A DNA stretch of 40,364 bases from contig JAIXTH010000296.1 of assembly GCA_027484265.1 (NCBI GenBank), forward strand, positions 1 to 40,364, written 5' to 3'. The position numbers and the translations under genes were made by a program. This DNA comes from Alphaproteobacteria bacterium. Lineage in GTDB: Bacteria > Pseudomonadota > Alphaproteobacteria > Caulobacterales > Aquidulcibacteraceae. The notes beneath the pieces are model-generated. The model was not told the origin of the DNA and did no database searches. It saw only the letters and a program-made list of their open reading frames with translations. Positions 1 to 8,603 of this stretch are shown here, one piece after another; positions within the stretch are counted from its first letter, which is position 1, and the number at the start of each line of letters is the position of its first letter.

Positions 1-1
1 C

Positions 2-646
2 GAGCGGGAGGTGGTGGTGGTCACCACCTCCAACCGGCATCCCGACGAGCTGTACCGCAATGGCCTGAACCGCCAGCTGTTCGTGCCCTTCATCGAGCGG
101 ATCAAGGCGCAGCTGGATCTGCATGCGCTGGAGGGGCCGCGCGATTACCGGCTGCAGCGGCTCGAGCAGGAGCCTGTGTACCACGCACCGCTGGGCCCGG
201 CCGCTGCCGATGCGATGGACCGGGCCTGGACCCGGATGACACAGGGCGCGGCGCCTGCTCCGCAGACGCTGCTGGTGTCGGGGCGGGCGCTGGAGGTGCG
301 GCGGGCCGCCGGGGGCTGCGCGCGCTTCTCGTTCGAGGAGCTGTGCGCCCGTCCGCTGGGAGCGGCCGACTATCTCGCGATCGCGCGCCAGTTCCATACG
401 GTGCTGCTGGAAGGCGTGCCCAGGCTGGGCGCGGGCCTGCGCGACCAGGCGGCGCGCTTCCGCAATCTGATCGACGCGCTATACGAGAACCGCACCAAGC
501 TGATCGTCAGTGCCGATGCCGAGCCGGACCGACTGTATACGGAGGGTGTGCAGTCATTCGAGTTCGAGCGGACAGCCTCGCGTCTCTACGAGATGCGATC
601 GCACGCCTATCTGGCACAACGGCGCGGCGACGACGGCAGTGATTGA
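2..646 (+). CDS. zapE: Cell division protein ZapE / AFG1-like ATPase, C-terminal part (5' truncated by window edge)
   Basis: Frame open to window start; REVVVVTTSNRHPDELYRNGLNRQLFVPFI and C-terminal LYENRTKLIVSADAEPDRLY...FEFERTASRLYEM are typical of ZapE/AFG1 ATPases. Confidence 0.93.
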   Translation, partial: EREVVVVTTSNRHPDELYRNGLNRQLFVPFIERIKAQLDLHALEGPRDYRLQRLEQEPVYHAPLGPAAADAMDRAWTRMTQGAAPAPQTLLVSGRALEVRRAAGGCARFSFEELCARPLGAADYLAIARQFHTVLLEGVPRLGAGLRDQAARFRNLIDALYENRTKLIVSADAEPDRLYTEGVQSFEFERTASRLYEMRSHAYLAQRRGDDGSD

Positions 647-682
647 GGTGCGCTGGCGGGGAAGCCCGCGCGCTGCACCTCA
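644..682. terminator. Putative bidirectional terminator between convergent zapE and pgl
   Basis: Outer arms TGAGGTGC (644-651) / GCACCTCA (675-682), inner stem GCGGG-GAAG-CCCGC (656-669); includes both stop codons. Confidence 0.6.
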
Positions 683-1387
683 GGGCGCCCACAGCACCAC
701 GCCAGCTGGCCCCGCCGCTTCCAGGGCTGCCCGTACCGGGGCTGCCAGCGGGTCATCTGCCAGTGCGGATTCCAGCACCGACCGCTTGTCGTCCCCCGCG
801 ATCAGCAGGCCAGTCCAGCCAGCTTCCGCGATGGCGGGCAGTGTCAGGGTCGCCCGGTGCGGCCAGATCTGCGCGCCCGCACAGCCGGTGGCATCGATCG
901 CGGCCAGAGTTGCCTGGCCATCAGGGTCCAGCGCCGCGGCGAGGCCGGCAGAGCCGGGGAACCACGACGCCGTGTGCGCATCACCCCCCATGCCCAGCAG
1001 GACCGCATCGAACGGCCGCAGCCGGGCATAGACGGGCTCGGCCATGCCGACGCCTTCGGCGGCAGCGGTGCCGGGCTGGTAGAGGCCATGGATGGTCACC
1101 CCGCTGGCGGCTGCAAAAGCCGTCCGCAGCAGGGTCTCGTTCGAGCCGGCTTCGCCTGGCGCCACCCACCGGTCATCCACCAGCGCGAGGTCTACCCGGC
1201 TCCAGTCCAGTGCCTGTGCAGCCAGGGCGCGGTAGGCCGGCTCCGGCGTCGACCCGCCCGACAGCGCCACAGAGACCCGCGCCTTGCGGGTCAGGGCATC
1301 GCGGATGACATCCGCCAGCATGCCGCTTGTGCCCTGCATCAGGGCGTCGCGGCTATCGAAGCTCAGGAGGGGCAGGTCGGGAATCAC
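680..1387 (-). CDS. pgl: 6-phosphogluconolactonase
   Basis: Protein contains VSVALSGGSTPEPAYRALAAQALDWSRVDLALVDDRWVAPGEAGSNETLL, typical of Pgl/DevB. Start placed at GTG 1387 (VIPDLPLLSF...); ORF track extends to 1540. Confidence 0.9.
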   Translation of the reverse strand: MIPDLPLLSFDSRDALMQGTSGMLADVIRDALTRKARVSVALSGGSTPEPAYRALAAQALDWSRVDLALVDDRWVAPGEAGSNETLLRTAFAAASGVTIHGLYQPGTAAAEGVGMAEPVYARLRPFDAVLLGMGGDAHTASWFPGSAGLAAALDPDGQATLAAIDATGCAGAQIWPHRATLTLPAIAEAGWTGLLIAGDDKRSVLESALADDPLAAPVRAALEAAGPAGVVLWAP

Positions 1388-1659
1388 GGTGACTCGGCTT
1401 GTCGGCAAACGGGGATGATCGTGGACATTTGCCTGCAGCGCCGCAACCCGTGCGCAGCAGCCACCTGCGGTCTGTCCAGCAGCTGTCCAGCAGCGTCCTC
1501 TGATCCGGCGATGTCCACGCGTTCCAGAAAGGCCATGCAAAACAATCCAGAAGGTCGCGGCGCTGTGCGGTTGTGCAGCGGGAGTCGCGCTGCACCTGTC
1601 CGACCGATCTGCTGCGGCGGTGATGCTGGCGGCCTCACTTCAGGACCGCCGCAGGATGC

Positions 1660-2991
1660 ATGTCACACGCTCTTCCGTCCAACCCTTTGTCTCCGGCCCA
1701 GCGCGCCGCGCTGCTGCCGTCCCGTCTGCGCGATCAGCTGTTCCGGCAGGTGGGTGCGCATCGGCTCCAGCATGTGCTGGAAGACTGGCGGATCTGGGCC
1801 CGGCACGACCAGTTGCCGCCGCCAGGCAACTGGCGGACCTGGCTGCTGCTGGGCGGGCGCGGCTCGGGCAAGACCCGGGCAGCGGCCGAGTGGGTGCGTG
1901 AGCGGATGGAATCCGGAACCGCTTCCCGCGCCGCCCTGATCGGCCCCACCTTTGCGGATGTGCGCGATGTGATGGTGCTGGGTGTATCCGGCCTGATCGC
2001 CACGGCGTCCTCCGGGTTGGAGCCGGTCTTCCAGCCGTCGCTGCGGCGGCTGGTGTGGCCCACCGGCGGCCAGGCCCTGCTGTTCAGCGCCGAGGATCCC
2101 GACAGTCTGCGCGGCCCGCAGTTCGACCTCGCCTGGGGCGACGAGATTGCCGCCTGGAGCGCACCCGACGACCTGCTCGACCGGCTGCGCCCGGCGATGC
2201 GGGTCGGGGAGGATCCCCGGATGGTGCTGTCCACCACGCCGCGCCCGATCCCCGCGGTGAAGCGGCTGCTGGGCGACCCCGCCTGCCGCATCACCCGCTC
2301 CAGCACCGCCGCCAATGCCGCCAATCTGGCTCCGGCCCTGATGGATGACCTGGCGGCCCGCTATGGCCAGTCGGTATGGGCACGTCAGGAGCTGGGCGGC
2401 GAGCTGATCGAGGATCCCGAAGGCGCCTTGTGGACACGGGCCGACCTTGACGCCGCCCGTGCCCGCTTCGAGGACGTTCCGTTCGACCGGCTGCTGGTGG
2501 CGGTGGATCCGCCGACTTCCAAAGGCGACACGGCCGACACCTGCGGCATCGTCGTGGCCGGCCGCATCGGCTCCGGCCGGACAGCCCGGGCCATGGTCCT
2601 GGCAGACTGCTCCGTACAAGGATTGCCGCCCCGCGGCTGGGCCGCAGCTGTGACAGGCGCCTTCCAGAGCTATCAGGCCGACTTCGTCCTGGCCGAGGGC
2701 AACCAGGGCGGCGAAATGGTGCGGGCGGTGCTGCAGGAGGCCTGCCCCGGCCTGCCGGTGCGCCTGGTCCATGCCAGCCGCAGCAAGCGTGCCCGCGCCG
2801 AACCGGTGGCGATCGCCTACAACACGGGACGGGTCGGCCACGCCGGCCTGTTCCGCGAGCTCGAGGACCAGATGTGCTGCTTCGGCGCACCCGGTTTCCG
2901 CGGCAGCCCCGACCGCCTCGACGCCCTGGTCTGGGCCATCACCGATCTTCTCCTCACCGCGCCGGCCGAGCCGCGCGCCCGCTCCCTGTGA
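1660..2991 (+). CDS. GTA/phage terminase large subunit (RcGTA g2-like)
   Basis: Walker A-like WLLLGGRGSGKTRAAAEWVRE, WGDEIAAW Walker B-like motif, RNase H-like nuclease region LLVAVDPPTSKGDTADTCGIVVAG; first gene of a collinear GTA cluster. Confidence 0.95.
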   Translation: MSHALPSNPLSPAQRAALLPSRLRDQLFRQVGAHRLQHVLEDWRIWARHDQLPPPGNWRTWLLLGGRGSGKTRAAAEWVRERMESGTASRAALIGPTFADVRDVMVLGVSGLIATASSGLEPVFQPSLRRLVWPTGGQALLFSAEDPDSLRGPQFDLAWGDEIAAWSAPDDLLDRLRPAMRVGEDPRMVLSTTPRPIPAVKRLLGDPACRITRSSTAANAANLAPALMDDLAARYGQSVWARQELGGELIEDPEGALWTRADLDAARARFEDVPFDRLLVAVDPPTSKGDTADTCGIVVAGRIGSGRTARAMVLADCSVQGLPPRGWAAAVTGAFQSYQADFVLAEGNQGGEMVRAVLQEACPGLPVRLVHASRSKRARAEPVAIAYNTGRVGHAGLFRELEDQMCCFGAPGFRGSPDRLDALVWAITDLLLTAPAEPRARSL

Positions 2992-3001
2992 GTGACCTGC
3001 C

Positions 3002-4189
3002 ATGCGCTTTGCTCCGTTCAGACTGTTCCAGCGCCCACCGGCACGCTCCGAGCCCGAACAGCGGCAGGCTGGCCCGCTCGTGGCATGGTCCACCCCCGGC
3101 CAGCCGGCCTGGACCACGCGTGACTATCGGGCGCTGGCCCGCGAGGGCTATCAGCGCAACGCCATCGCCTATCGGTGCGTGCGGCTGGTGGCAGAGGCTG
3201 CGGCGTCCGTGCCGCTGCGAGCCGATGCCGGGTGTGCGCCCGATCATCCGTATCTGGCGCTTCTCGCCAGCCCCAATGGCGAACAGTCCGGCACCGAACT
3301 CCTCGAGAGCCTGTTCGGGCACCTGCAGATTGCGGGGAACGGCTGGCTGGAGCTGACGGCCATCGACGGTGTCCCGCGGGCCATCATGGCGCTGCGGCCC
3401 GATCAGGTGCGGATCATTCCGGGTACTGACGGCTGGCCGGCCGGGTGGGAACACCAGGCAGGGGCGCGCACCCGGCGCCTGTGGCGCGACGCTGCCAGCG
3501 ATCGCGCCCCGATCCTCCAGTTCAAGCTGTTCAACCCCGTGGACGATCTGTACGGCCAGTCGCCGCTCGAGGCCGCCGCGACGTCCGTCGACATCCACAA
3601 TGCCGGCGGGGCCTGGAACAAGGCGCTGATCGACAATGCCGCCCGCCCGTCCGGGGCGCTGGTCTATCGCGGCACCGACAGTGACCTCAAGATGCCCGAC
3701 AGCCAGTTCGAGCGCCTGAAGGCCGAGATGACCCAGCTCTATGCCGGTGCGGGCAATGCCGGCCGGCCCATGGTGCTGGACGGGGGGCTGCAATGGACCC
3801 CCATGAGCCTGACGCCCACCGAGATGGATTTCATCGAGGCGCGGCGCTCGGCGGCGCGTGATATCGCCCTGGCCTTCGGCGTGCCGCCGATGCTGCTCGG
3901 CATCCCGGGTGACAACACCTACGCCAATTACCGCGAGGCCAATCTCGCCTTCTGGCGCCAGACCGTGCTGCCGCTGGCCCGCAAGGCCGCTGCGGCCCTG
4001 TCCACCTGGTTGCGGCCTTGGAGCGATACCCCCTTCGCCATCACGGCAGACCCCGACGGCATCCCCGCCCTGGCCGACGAGCGCGCGGCGCTGTGGGCGC
4101 GGCTGGAGGCCTCGAGCTTCCTCGGCACCGACGAGAAGCGCGCCCTTGCGGGTCTGCCCCCCCTTTCCAACGGGAGCCTGCAGCCATGA
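3002..4189 (+). CDS. GTA/HK97-type portal protein (g3-like)
   Basis: YQRNAIAYRCVRLVAEAAASVPL, NPVDDLYGQSPLEAA, FGVPPMLLGIPGDNTYANYREANLAFWRQTVLP: phage portal hallmarks. Confidence 0.95.
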   Translation: MRFAPFRLFQRPPARSEPEQRQAGPLVAWSTPGQPAWTTRDYRALAREGYQRNAIAYRCVRLVAEAAASVPLRADAGCAPDHPYLALLASPNGEQSGTELLESLFGHLQIAGNGWLELTAIDGVPRAIMALRPDQVRIIPGTDGWPAGWEHQAGARTRRLWRDAASDRAPILQFKLFNPVDDLYGQSPLEAAATSVDIHNAGGAWNKALIDNAARPSGALVYRGTDSDLKMPDSQFERLKAEMTQLYAGAGNAGRPMVLDGGLQWTPMSLTPTEMDFIEARRSAARDIALAFGVPPMLLGIPGDNTYANYREANLAFWRQTVLPLARKAAAALSTWLRPWSDTPFAITADPDGIPALADERAALWARLEASSFLGTDEKRALAGLPPLSNGSLQP

Positions 4190-4464
4190 GCGAGAGTCAG
4201 TTCGGGCGATCCGGACCGGACAGCCCCCGCCTGTTCGATCCGCGCATCACCATCGCCGTTCTGCTGACCCTGTCGGTCGAGGTCGGCGGCGCCCTGCTCT
4301 GGATCGGATCGGCAGCCCAGCGGATCGCTGCGGTGGAGACCACCCTGGCAGTCCAGGCGCCGGTGGCCGAGCGTCTGGCACGGCTGGAGGCCGAGATGGC
4401 GGCGGCGCGCGCCGCGCTGAACCGGATCGAAAGCCGCCTCGACCGTGACGGGGGCCAGCCATGA
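4186..4464 (+). CDS. Small membrane/coiled-coil protein, GTA g3.5 position
   Basis: 92 aa, ATGA overlaps with both neighbours; one hydrophobic helix (ITIAVLLTLSVEVGGALLWIG) followed by a coiled-coil-like segment. Confidence 0.75.
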   Translation: MSESQFGRSGPDSPRLFDPRITIAVLLTLSVEVGGALLWIGSAAQRIAAVETTLAVQAPVAERLARLEAEMAAARAALNRIESRLDRDGGQP

Positions 4465-4898
4465 CCGGCCTGTTCGTGGCCGGTTACGCCAGCCTGTTCG
4501 GGGTGGCGGATCTGGCGGGCGACGTGGTGTCGCCAGGCGCCTTTGCCGGCAGCCTGGCGGTCCTGCCCGCCACCCGCCTGCGGATGCTGATGCAGCATGA
4601 CCCGTCCCGCCTGCTCGGTCGCTGGACCTGCGCGCGGGAGGACACGGTGGGCCTGTGGGTCGAGGGCCTGCTGGACACCGCCAGCGCCGAGGGTCTGCGC
4701 GCAGCAGCCCTGGTGGGCACCGGCAGCCTCGACGGGCTGTCGATCGGCTTCCGCACCCTGGCGGCCGCACCCCGCAGCGGCGGCGGCCGCCGCCTCGACC
4801 GCATCGACCTGCGCGAAGTCTCGCTCGTTGCCTTTCCCATGCTGCCGCAGGCGCGCCTGCGCATCGCGGCCAGCCCCGCCAGCCTCCTCGCCGCCTGA
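4461..4898 (+). CDS. GTA/HK97 prohead protease (g4-like)
   Basis: GYASLFGVADLAGDVVSPGAFAGSL...RMLMQHDPSRLLGRW...GLSIGFRT...RIDLREVSLVAFPMLPQARL. Confidence 0.93.
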   Translation: MTGLFVAGYASLFGVADLAGDVVSPGAFAGSLAVLPATRLRMLMQHDPSRLLGRWTCAREDTVGLWVEGLLDTASAEGLRAAALVGTGSLDGLSIGFRTLAAAPRSGGGRRLDRIDLREVSLVAFPMLPQARLRIAASPASLLAA

Positions 4899-4929
4899 GT
4901 GCGGCGCCTTCACCCGGAGAAACCAGCCC

Positions 4930-6174
4930 ATGGAAACCAAGATGCATCCCCCCGCCACCGGTCCGGCCAGCCCGGCCGAGGCCCGTGCCGCGCAGCAGGC
5001 GCTGCTGGCCACCTTCGAAGCCTACAAGACCGCCAATGACGAGCGTCTGGCGGCGCTGGAAGGCAAGGCCGCCACCGACATCCTGCTGGATGACCGGGTC
5101 GGCCGGATCGACGCCGCCCTCGCCCGCGCCCAGGCCAGCCTCGACCGCCTGGCCATCAGTGCCGCCCGTCCGGCCCTCGGCGCCCCCGCCGATCCGGCTG
5201 GGGACGAGCGCAAGGAGGCATTCGCCGCCTATCTGCGCCGCGGTGATGAAGCCGCCCTCATGAGGATCGAGGCCAAGTCGCTGTCGGCAGCGGTGCCGTC
5301 CGAGGGCGGCCATGTGGCGCCGCCCGAAGTGGCCGCCTCCATCGACCGCCGCCTGACCGCCGCCTCGCCGATCCGCAGGATCGCCACCGTCCGCGTGACC
5401 GGCTCCGGCACCTTCCGCAAGCCGGTCTCCATCACCACCCCCGCAGTTGGCTGGGTGAGCGAGAAGGCGGTGCGCCCGGAGACCGCCACCCCGAGCCTCG
5501 ATCTGCTGAGCTTCCCGGTTGGCGAGGTGTATGCGATGGCCGCCGCCACCCAGACCCTGCTGGAGGACGCCATCGTCGACATCGACCAGTGGCTGGCGGG
5601 CGAGATCGCCGAGAGCTTTGCCGTTGCCGAGGGCGCAGCCTTCGTTACCGGAGACGGCCTCAGCAAGCCCAGGGGCTTCCTGGCGGTACCCAGTGCTCCT
5701 GAAGCCTCCGCCCAGTGGGGCCAGCTGGGCTATCTCGCCACCGGTGCGGCCGGTGCCTTCCCCACCAGCAATCCGGTGGACCGGCTGGTGGACCTCACCT
5801 ACGCGCCCCGCACCCCGTACCGGGGCAATGCCAGCTTCGTCATGAACCGCCGCACCGTCGGCACGGTGCGCAAGTTCAAGGACGGACAGGGCAATTACAT
5901 CTGGCAGCCGTCGCTGGTGGCCGGACAGCCCGCAACCCTGCTCGGCTTTGCCGTGCACGAGTGCGAGGACATGCCCGATGTGGCGGCCGATGCCATGGCC
6001 ATCGCCTTTGGCGACTTTGCCCGTGGCTATCTGGTGGTGGACCGGGCCGATGTCCGGATCCTGCGCGACCCCTTCACCGCCAAGCCGTTCGTGATGTTCT
6101 ACGTCACCAAGCGGGTTGGCGGCGGGGTGCAGGACTTCGACGCCATCAAGCTCCTCAAGTTCGCAGCCAGCTGA
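4930..6174 (+). CDS. GTA/HK97-type major capsid protein (g5-like)
   Basis: N-terminal coiled-coil prodomain then EGGHVAPPEVAASI...GWVSEKAVRPETATPSL...FVMNRRTVGTVRKFKDGQGNYIWQPSL...DFARGYLVVDR; ATG 4930 chosen over the longer ORF. Confidence 0.95.
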   Translation: METKMHPPATGPASPAEARAAQQALLATFEAYKTANDERLAALEGKAATDILLDDRVGRIDAALARAQASLDRLAISAARPALGAPADPAGDERKEAFAAYLRRGDEAALMRIEAKSLSAAVPSEGGHVAPPEVAASIDRRLTAASPIRRIATVRVTGSGTFRKPVSITTPAVGWVSEKAVRPETATPSLDLLSFPVGEVYAMAAATQTLLEDAIVDIDQWLAGEIAESFAVAEGAAFVTGDGLSKPRGFLAVPSAPEASAQWGQLGYLATGAAGAFPTSNPVDRLVDLTYAPRTPYRGNASFVMNRRTVGTVRKFKDGQGNYIWQPSLVAGQPATLLGFAVHECEDMPDVAADAMAIAFGDFARGYLVVDRADVRILRDPFTAKPFVMFYVTKRVGGGVQDFDAIKLLKFAAS

Positions 6175-6190
6175 CGCAGGAGCCACCACC

Positions 6191-6709
6191 ATGCCGCTGC
6201 ACACGCTGGTTCCCCCCGCCGCCGAGCCGGTCAGCCTGGACGAGGCCCGTGCCTGGCTGCGCCTTGGCCATGACGGGGACGACACCGCCCTGATCCCGGC
6301 GATTGCCGGCGCCCGGGCTGCGTTCGAGGCCCGTACGGGCCGTGCCCTGGTGGCGCGGACGGTCCGGGAGAGCTTTGCGGCGGCCCGGACTGCGGGGGCG
6401 GGGCCACGCCTCCTCACCCCGTCCCTGCAACCGGTGACGGCACTTGCGGCCGTCACCCTGACGGGTCCCGCCGGAGCTGCCTCCCCGGCTCCGGCGGGGC
6501 TTGTCACCATCGAGGACGGGCGCCTGCGCCTGTCCCGCGCGGTGGAGGGCCTCACGGTTGATTATGTTGCCGGTGCAGCCACCAGCACGGCGGCGGTGCC
6601 GCCTGCGGACCGGGTGGCGGTGCTGGAGGAACTGGCGGCCCTGATGGCCCGGCGCGAAGCCGGCGTGACGGCGCCCGCGCCTCCGGGGCAGGCGGAGCCA
6701 CGGCTGTGA
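6191..6709 (+). CDS. GTA head-tail connector (g6-like)
   Basis: PAAEPVSLDEARAWLRLGHDGDDTALIPAIAGARAAFEARTGRALV is characteristic of gp6/connector proteins; position after capsid. Confidence 0.88.
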   Translation: MPLHTLVPPAAEPVSLDEARAWLRLGHDGDDTALIPAIAGARAAFEARTGRALVARTVRESFAAARTAGAGPRLLTPSLQPVTALAAVTLTGPAGAASPAPAGLVTIEDGRLRLSRAVEGLTVDYVAGAATSTAAVPPADRVAVLEELAALMARREAGVTAPAPPGQAEPRL

Positions 6710-7107
6710 CCGCTGCTGCCACCCGCGCTGCCCTGGCTGCCGCCTTCGCTGCCGACACCGGTGTGCGGGCCAGCCTCGGCAACCCCGTGCGTCTGATGGA
6801 GCCCCCCGCCAGGGGCGCGCTGCCGGCAGCGGTCTGGCGCCGCTGGGAGACCCGTCCCGCCGGCGCCAGCCTTGCCCCCTCCGACGAGCACACCATCACC
6901 CTGGAGGTGGTCACGCGCGAGGCCGGGGTCGAGGCGGCGCGCGCCGCCATCGCCGCCCTCTCGGCAGCTGCCGCCAGCATGCGGCCGACCCCGCCGGACG
7001 TGCACATCGTGCTGGTCCTGCCGGTCTATGCCGACGTGATGCGCCAGGCCGACCAGCGCGGCTGGACCGGCATCCTCCGCCTCAAAGTGATCGCCGAGCC
7101 GATCTGA
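6706..7107 (+). CDS. GTA tail terminator / DUF3168 protein (g8-like)
   Basis: GTGA overlap with the previous gene; DUF3168-like composition and position just upstream of the major tail protein. Confidence 0.82.
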   Translation: MTAAATRAALAAAFAADTGVRASLGNPVRLMEPPARGALPAAVWRRWETRPAGASLAPSDEHTITLEVVTREAGVEAARAAIAALSAAAASMRPTPPDVHIVLVLPVYADVMRQADQRGWTGILRLKVIAEPI

Positions 7108-7132
7108 ACCCCTCGCACTCTGGAGAGCTCCC

Positions 7133-7549
7133 ATGGCCGGACAGGCAGGACGCGATGTCCTTCTCAAGATATCCGACGGGGCGGCCACGCCGTCCTTCAC
7201 CACGGTTGCCGGCCTGCGGGCGCGGACCATCGCGCTGGCATCCCGGCTGGTGGATGCCACTGCCTCGGACAGTCCGGGCAACTGGCGCGAGCTGCTGCCG
7301 GCTGCAGGCCTCAAGGAGGTGAGCGTGTCTGGCTCGGGCGTGTTCAAGGATGCCCCGTCCGATGCGCTGGTGCGCGCCAGCTTCTTTGCCCAGGACGTGC
7401 GGGTCTGGCGGCTGGTGATCCCGGACTTCGGCACGCTGGAAGGGCCGTTCCAGATCTCGAACCTCGAATATGGCGGGGCCCATGACGGCGAGGCGACCTT
7501 CTCGCTCACGCTGTCCAGCGCCGGCGCTATCGGGTTTGCGGCGCTATGA
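7133..7549 (+). CDS. GTA major tail protein (g9-like)
   Basis: MAGQAGRDVLLKISDGAATPSFTTVAGLRARTIAL...FEGPFQISNLEYGGAHDGEATFSLTLSSAGAIGF (TIGR02126-like). Confidence 0.92.
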   Translation: MAGQAGRDVLLKISDGAATPSFTTVAGLRARTIALASRLVDATASDSPGNWRELLPAAGLKEVSVSGSGVFKDAPSDALVRASFFAQDVRVWRLVIPDFGTLEGPFQISNLEYGGAHDGEATFSLTLSSAGAIGFAAL

Positions 7550-7833
7550 GCGGGGCGGTGAATCCCGAACGCGGCGAGACCGTGCTGCTGGTGGACGGGG
7601 CACCGTTGCGGCTGTGCCTGACCCTGGGTGCGCTCGCCACGCTGGAGGCGGCGTTCGGAGCGGATGCGCTGGAAGAGCGGCTGCGCAAGGTTTCGGCGGA
7701 GGATCTGCTGGTGCTGGTGTCGGCCCTGTCAGGCGATCCGGCGCTGACGCCGCAGGCGCTGGCAGGGCGCGCGATCCACCCGGCCGAAGCCGCCCGCGCG
7801 GTGGCCGAGGCCTTCCGTCTCGCCTTCGCCTGA
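7546..7833 (+). CDS. GTA tail assembly protein (g10-like)
   Basis: MSGAVNPERGETVLLVDGAPLRLCLTLGALATLEAAFGADALEERL; ATGA overlap with g9. Confidence 0.88.
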   Translation: MSGAVNPERGETVLLVDGAPLRLCLTLGALATLEAAFGADALEERLRKVSAEDLLVLVSALSGDPALTPQALAGRAIHPAEAARAVAEAFRLAFA

Positions 7834-7845
7834 GGGAGCAGGCCG

Positions 7846-8043
7846 ATGCGCGCCCACTGGCAGTCCCGTCTGGCCGGCGCCCTCGCGGCGGGGATCCAGC
7901 CTGCCGCCTTCTGGCAGCTGTCGGTGGCCGAGTGGCGCGCGCTGGCGGCCATCGCCGTCGATGCGCGCCTCGACCGCCCGGGCCTTGCAGCCCTCGCCGC
8001 CCGCTTCCCCGACCAACCGGTCAACCAGGGAGAAACGCCATGA
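7846..8043 (+). CDS. GTA tail assembly chaperone-like protein (g10.1 / rcc01693-like)
   Basis: 65 aa, GIQPAAFWQLSVAEWRALAA; position between g10 and g11. Confidence 0.83.
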   Translation: MRAHWQSRLAGALAAGIQPAAFWQLSVAEWRALAAIAVDARLDRPGLAALAARFPDQPVNQGETP

Positions 8044-8603
8044 GCGACAGTCTTGAATCCGGCCTGACCGAAGCCGCCGACCAGCTGGCCGCCTTCGCCG
8101 ATGGCCCTGCGCGCGACGCCGCCGATGCCATATCCGAGGCCTTCAACAGCACGGGCCGCACCATCGCTTCGGCCCTGGGCCGTGCGGCCCGCTCGGGCGA
8201 GCTGTCGATCAAGGGGCTGGCGGCATCGATCCTCAAGGACCTGTCGGGCCTCGCCATCAACCAGTTCGTCACGGCGCCGCTGCGCGATCTGTTCACCGGC
8301 CTCAGCAAGGGCGTGGTCCAGTCCCTGGGTCTGCCGGGCCTGCCGGGGGTGGGCGGCGCGCGGGCAGGCGGTGGCCCCGTCACGTCCGGAAGCGCCTATC
8401 TGGTTGGCGAGCGCGGACCCGAGCTGTTCGTGCCCAGCGTGACCGGCACTATCCGCCCGCATGGCGATACCGGCGGCCCGCCGCCGGTGACGGTCCATAT
8501 CCACCTTGCCCAGGGGGCAGGCCTCAACGAGGTGCGCCGCTCGTCGGTGCAGGTCGCCGCGGCCCTGGCCAAGGCGGTGCAGCGCGGGAGCCGGGTGCTG
8601 TGA
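8040..8603 (+). CDS. GTA short tape-measure protein (g11-like)
   Basis: 187 aa from ATG 8040; C-terminal GGPVTSGSAYLVGERGPELFVPSVTGTIRPHG is the classic tape-measure C-terminal motif. Confidence 0.9.
   Translation: MSDSLESGLTEAADQLAAFADGPARDAADAISEAFNSTGRTIASALGRAARSGELSIKGLAASILKDLSGLAINQFVTAPLRDLFTGLSKGVVQSLGLPGLPGVGGARAGGGPVTSGSAYLVGERGPELFVPSVTGTIRPHGDTGGPPPVTVHIHLAQGAGLNEVRRSSVQVAAALAKAVQRGSRVL

Noticed and set aside
1384-1638. Small - strand ORFs (1353-1595, 1384-1638) and + strand frames in the pgl-terminase gap as possible GTA small terminase
   Set aside because: None shows a helix-turn-helix-like or TerS-like pattern or a convincing start; Cys/Arg-rich translations look non-coding.
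3928-6555. 875-aa antisense ORF over GTA g3-g6, and similar long antisense ORFs (1663-3117, 8947-10800, 10130-11827, 12497-14002)
   Set aside because: They lie opposite clearly recognisable GTA genes; Arg/Gly/Pro/His-rich translations match high-GC antisense artefacts.
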